Shown here: piece by piece, positions 6,211-8,757 of the stretch | Layout of the letters: every line of letters starts with the position of its first letter | Numbering within the stretch: position 1 is the stretch's first letter | Assembly: GCA_031276615.1 (NCBI GenBank) | Contig: JAISND010000105.1 | Span: forward strand, 1-8,757 | DNA from: Treponema sp. | Lineage (GTDB): Bacteria; Spirochaetota; Spirochaetia; Treponematales; Breznakiellaceae | Direction of reading: 5' to 3' | DNA: 8,757 nt | Program-made: the position numbers and the translations under genes | The notes under the pieces: generated by a model | The model's database searches: none | The model's input: only the letters and a program-made list of their open reading frames with translations | Told to the model about the DNA's origin: nothing

Positions 6211-7612
6211 AAATTTCCCCATAAACGCGGAACAGTTTGTCTCGGGGCAGCACCGGGCCTCGCTGGAAGAAGTGCTTGCCTTCCGCGAAGAGTGCGCCCG
6301 GAGGCAAAAGGCGCTGCTTGCGGCGCGGGGGGTTCCCCTGCTCTGCCTGGGAATCAACATGCCCGGCGAGTATAAACGTTTCCCCCTGGCGGAACGTTCC
6401 CTCCGGGAAGAGGTCAGGCTGGTAAAACTCAGCCTGGCGGCCGAAGGGATAGAGATTCTTCACGAAGAATTGTATGAAGCTCCGGGCGGCTGCGCGGACT
6501 TTATTTCCGCCGCCGCGCCGGCCGAAGGGCTTAAAGAAATCGCGCTCCGTATCGAGAGGGGCCACAGCCTGGGGCGTCTTTTTGACATTGACGTGCTGAA
6601 CGGAAGGGGCGAAAAATTATCCCGGAGGGATTCGGGCGGCGGCCCCCGCCCCTGTCTTGTCTGCGGCGGCGATGCCTTTGCCTGCGGCAGGAGCCGCGCC
6701 CACAACGCGGCGGATCTGCGGGAAGCGGCCATCGGCATCATGGTAAAATCATTCCGGGAAAAGCTCGGCCTTCTTGTCAGCGGGGCGGCAGTCCGGGCGC
6801 TCGTTACCGAGGTGGCGGTTACGCCGAAACCGGGCCTCGTGGATCGCGCCAATAACGGCGCGCACCGGGACATGGATTTTTTTTCGTTTATCGATTCGTC
6901 AGCCGCCATCCTGCCCTGTTTCCGCGACTGCGCCCTGGCCGGCTTTGACGCCGCCGCCGAAACGGGGGATCAATTCCGGCCGGAGGCTCTTTTTGAATCC
7001 CTGCGCCCCCGGGGGAAAATCGCGGAGCAGGAAATGCTTGAAGCGACAGGCGGCGTCAACACCCACAGGGGCGTCATTTTTTCCTTCGGCCTGGCAAGCG
7101 CGGCTTTCGGCGTCCTTTTCCGCCGCGGCGAATCTGTTCCGGCGGAAGAGGTTCTGGATCTCGCAGGCGCAATGACGGCCCTTGTCGATAAAGACTTTGC
7201 ACGGAAAAGCGGAGCCGCTCTCTCCCACGGCGAAGCGGTCCAAAGGCGTTACGGCACAGGCGGCGTCAGGGAAGAAGCCCGCCGGGGCTTCCCCTCGGTC
7301 CGCGACCGCGCCCTGCCGGAGCTGCGCCGCGTTCTCAAGGCCGGCAGCGGCGTCAACGACGCGGGCCTTGCCGCCTTTCTCGCACTGCTTTCGGTCACCG
7401 CGGACACCAACGTCATCCACCGCGCCGGCCCTGATGTTCTCGGGGAACTTCAAAAAGAAACCGCCGCCTTTCTTGAGACCCGGCCGGATATCCCGTCCCT
7501 GCGGGAATATGCCGCGGGCCTCGACAGGAAATTTATTGAAAAAAACATCAGCCCCGGCGGCTGCGCGGATCTTCTGGCCCTCACGCTGTTCCTGCACCGG
7601 CTCTGCGATTAG
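6197..7612 (+). CDS. citXG: CitXG fusion: apo-citrate lyase phosphoribosyl-dephospho-CoA transferase plus triphosphoribosyl-dephospho-CoA synthase
   Basis: A 471-residue bifunctional enzyme for the citrate lyase prosthetic group. The N-terminal CitX part (about 1-175) has GRLFDID (126-132), then RPCLVCGGDAFACGRSRAH (151-169), the typical cysteine/arginine cluster; it transfers the cofactor to a serine of CitD. The C-terminal CitG part (about 190-471) has TPKPGLVDR (209-217) with NGAH, TGGVNTHRG (284-292), SHGEA with YGTGG (343-356) and DTNVIHRAG (403-411); it condenses ATP with dephospho-CoA to make the precursor. Both halves carry all recognisable motifs, so both activities should be intact. 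The same fusion occurs in other bacteria, for example Haemophilus influenzae. The start ATG overlaps citC by 14 bp with only a weak G-rich ribosome binding site, pointing to coupled translation. It is the last gene of the operon, facing a convergent gene. Confidence 0.95.
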   Translation: MKDGENFPINAEQFVSGQHRASLEEVLAFREECARRQKALLAARGVPLLCLGINMPGEYKRFPLAERSLREEVRLVKLSLAAEGIEILHEELYEAPGGCADFISAAAPAEGLKEIALRIERGHSLGRLFDIDVLNGRGEKLSRRDSGGGPRPCLVCGGDAFACGRSRAHNAADLREAAIGIMVKSFREKLGLLVSGAAVRALVTEVAVTPKPGLVDRANNGAHRDMDFFSFIDSSAAILPCFRDCALAGFDAAAETGDQFRPEALFESLRPRGKIAEQEMLEATGGVNTHRGVIFSFGLASAAFGVLFRRGESVPAEEVLDLAGAMTALVDKDFARKSGAALSHGEAVQRRYGTGGVREEARRGFPSVRDRALPELRRVLKAGSGVNDAGLAAFLALLSVTADTNVIHRAGPDVLGELQKETAAFLETRPDIPSLREYAAGLDRKFIEKNISPGGCADLLALTLFLHRLCD

Positions 7613-7662
7613 GCCGAATGCCGGGCTTGTGTTCATTCGTAGCGGGCTTTGATACCCGGGAA

Positions 7663-7678
7663 CCCGCCTTGCGGCGGG
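7663..7678. terminator. GC hairpin in the convergent spacer (possible terminator, no T-tract)
   Basis: CCCGCC, loop TTGC, then GGCGGG: a perfect 6-bp stem between the citXG stop (7612) and the esterase stop (7684). Read on the minus strand the loop is GCAA, a stable GNRA tetraloop. An alternative pairing uses GCGGG at 7642-7646. No T-run follows on either strand, so it is not a classic rho-independent terminator, but its place between converging genes suits transcript ending or mRNA 3'-end protection for both. Confidence 0.35.
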
Positions 7679-7683
7679 GAGCT

Positions 7684-8757
7684 TCATCCGGGGGCCATTT
7701 CCGCCACAAACCTGCCAATCTCCGCCATGCAGTCTTCCGCCTGGGGCTGAACGCCGACGGACTCGGCAAAGGCGTGGCCCAGCCCCAGGTAGCGTATAAC
7801 GCGGACGGGAACGCCCGAAGCGGCGAGTTTGCGGGCATAGGCTTCGCCGTCAAGGCGGAGACAGTCGAATTCGCCGCACACGATCAGGCAGGGCGGCAGC
7901 CCCGCGGGGTTTCCCAGGTAGGGGCTGATGTAGGGCAGGCTCTGGTCCTTTACGCCCAGCACGCAGCCGAGGACTCCTTTTGAAGCGCAGCGCATGCTGT
8001 TGATTCTGAAAAGAATCGGCCCGCGGTGCTCCTTCAGAATCGTAAATTGATCAAGCGAAAAACGGTAATTGTCGTCTTCCCTTCCCGCAAGGTTCACCGT
8101 CGGGTACAGGAGAACCTGGGCCTTTACCATGCCGCATCCTTCGTCACGATCCTTCATGGCGCATACCGCGGCAAGATTCCCGCCGGCGGAATCTCCGGCA
8201 ACGCAGATTCGGTTCCTGTCGCCGCCCAGGGAGGCGGCGTTCTCATAAATCCATTTCAAAACCGCGTAACAGTCCTCAAGGGAGGCGGGATAGGGATGCT
8301 CCGGCGCGAGCCGGTAATCGGGCTGTACTCCGACGCAGCCGGACAGGGCCGTTACCTGCTTTACCATTTCTTCCACCACGCCGGGATGCCCCGCGGCAAA
8401 ACCGCCGCCGTGGATATAATAGAAAACCGGCCGCGGGGGCGCAGCCGCGCCGGCCGGGGACGCGCCCGCGGCGGAACCGTCCTCCCGGCGGTACACGCGA
8501 ACCGGTATTTCGACGCCGGCGTTTCGCACCGTTTCATGGCGGACCGACACGCCTTCGGTAATGGGCAGACTCTGGACATCGTTGAAAAAGCGGCGCATGA
8601 AACCGGCCACCCGCCGGGGGTTTCTGCTTTTCAGAAAGAGGGGCAGAAAAACCCTTACAAAAAAACCCTGCGGGCCCCTTACAATGGATTCGGTAATTTC
8701 AAGGAGCCGTCTGTCCATGGCGCCGGGACGATCGTCGTCGGGAATGGGCTTGACCAG
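7684..8757 (-). CDS. Alpha/beta hydrolase, hormone-sensitive-lipase (type IV) family esterase; 5' end probably beyond window
   Basis: A carboxylesterase of the alpha/beta-hydrolase fold-3 family, acting on short acyl esters in other members. Numbered from the methionine at 8718, the oxyanion-hole motif is HGGG (103-106), the nucleophile elbow GDSAGGN has Ser177, the acid is Asp285 in GEFDCL, and the base is His315 in GLGHAF; LPYISPYLGN is also typical. The triad is complete. No ribosome binding site precedes the ATG at 8718, and the frame stays open for 13 more codons to the window edge, so the true start is likely outside. There is no obvious signal peptide in the visible part, although residues 18-30 are hydrophobic. 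An Ala/Pro/Gly-rich insert (about 81-96) sits just before the HGGG strand. It converges on the citrate operon and has no evident link to it; the natural substrate is unknown. Confidence 0.88.
   Translation of the reverse strand: MVKPIPDDDRPGAMDRRLLEITESIVRGPQGFFVRVFLPLFLKSRNPRRVAGFMRRFFNDVQSLPITEGVSVRHETVRNAGVEIPVRVYRREDGSAAGASPAGAAAPPRPVFYYIHGGGFAAGHPGVVEEMVKQVTALSGCVGVQPDYRLAPEHPYPASLEDCYAVLKWIYENAASLGGDRNRICVAGDSAGGNLAAVCAMKDRDEGCGMVKAQVLLYPTVNLAGREDDNYRFSLDQFTILKEHRGPILFRINSMRCASKGVLGCVLGVKDQSLPYISPYLGNPAGLPPCLIVCGEFDCLRLDGEAYARKLAASGVPVRVIRYLGLGHAFAESVGVQPQAEDCMAEIGRFVAEMAPG

Noticed and set aside
7612..7684. Classic rho-independent terminator after citXG
   Set aside because: The hairpin is good but no T-run follows on either strand, so only a hairpin is claimed.
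6899..7687. 262-codon minus-strand open frame
   Set aside because: Antisense to the CitG part of citXG, which carries all its signature motifs; no domain seen.
1..8757. tRNA, rRNA, CRISPR array, complete insertion sequence or prophage genes
   Set aside because: Looked for on both strands; no regularly spaced repeats, RNA gene signatures, terminal inverted repeats or phage genes were seen.

Overview
The window is bacterial, densely packed DNA with two compositional halves. Bases 1 to about 1500 are visibly richer in A+T. From about 1805 onward the sequence is clearly G+C-rich, with heavy use of GCC/GGC/CTT codons. The gene content (citrate lyase activation and prosthetic-group genes, an aconitase-like hydratase, no respiratory genes) suggests a fermentative anaerobe. 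A spirochaete of the Treponema type or a clostridial relative would fit the codon habits, but that is a weak guess and no taxonomic marker is present.

Left part (1-1800): the C-terminal part of an AAA/ABC-type ATPase (its Walker A lies off the window) overlaps by 4 bp a DUF4276 protein with a possible TOPRIM-like acidic motif. Such ATPase plus small-partner pairs resemble known two-gene anti-phage modules, so this is a candidate defence pair. It is followed by a degraded 53-codon fragment resembling the N-terminus of an IS256 (Mutator) family transposase, with its own ribosome binding site and a good -10 box. The left part therefore looks like an acquired segment joined to the resident genome.

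Middle (1805-7612): a tight four-gene operon on the + strand. It encodes an aconitase-superfamily hydratase (YbhJ-like), an AbrB-family membrane protein with an internal duplication, citrate lyase ligase CitC, and a CitX-CitG fusion. The first and second genes, and the third and fourth, overlap by exactly 14 bp; the second and third are 19 bp apart. CitG makes the phosphoribosyl-dephospho-CoA precursor, CitX attaches it to the acyl carrier subunit CitD, and CitC acetylates the thiol to switch the lyase on. The lyase subunits CitD, CitE and CitF are not in the window, and the operon appears bounded on both sides, so the accessory genes seem to be unlinked from the enzyme they serve. The hydratase and the membrane protein would plausibly supply or interconvert a tricarboxylate, but their substrates are not shown.

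Right part (7613-8757): a short convergent spacer with a hairpin, then a minus-strand hormone-sensitive-lipase family esterase that probably starts beyond the right edge. No tRNA, rRNA, CRISPR array or complete mobile element was seen.
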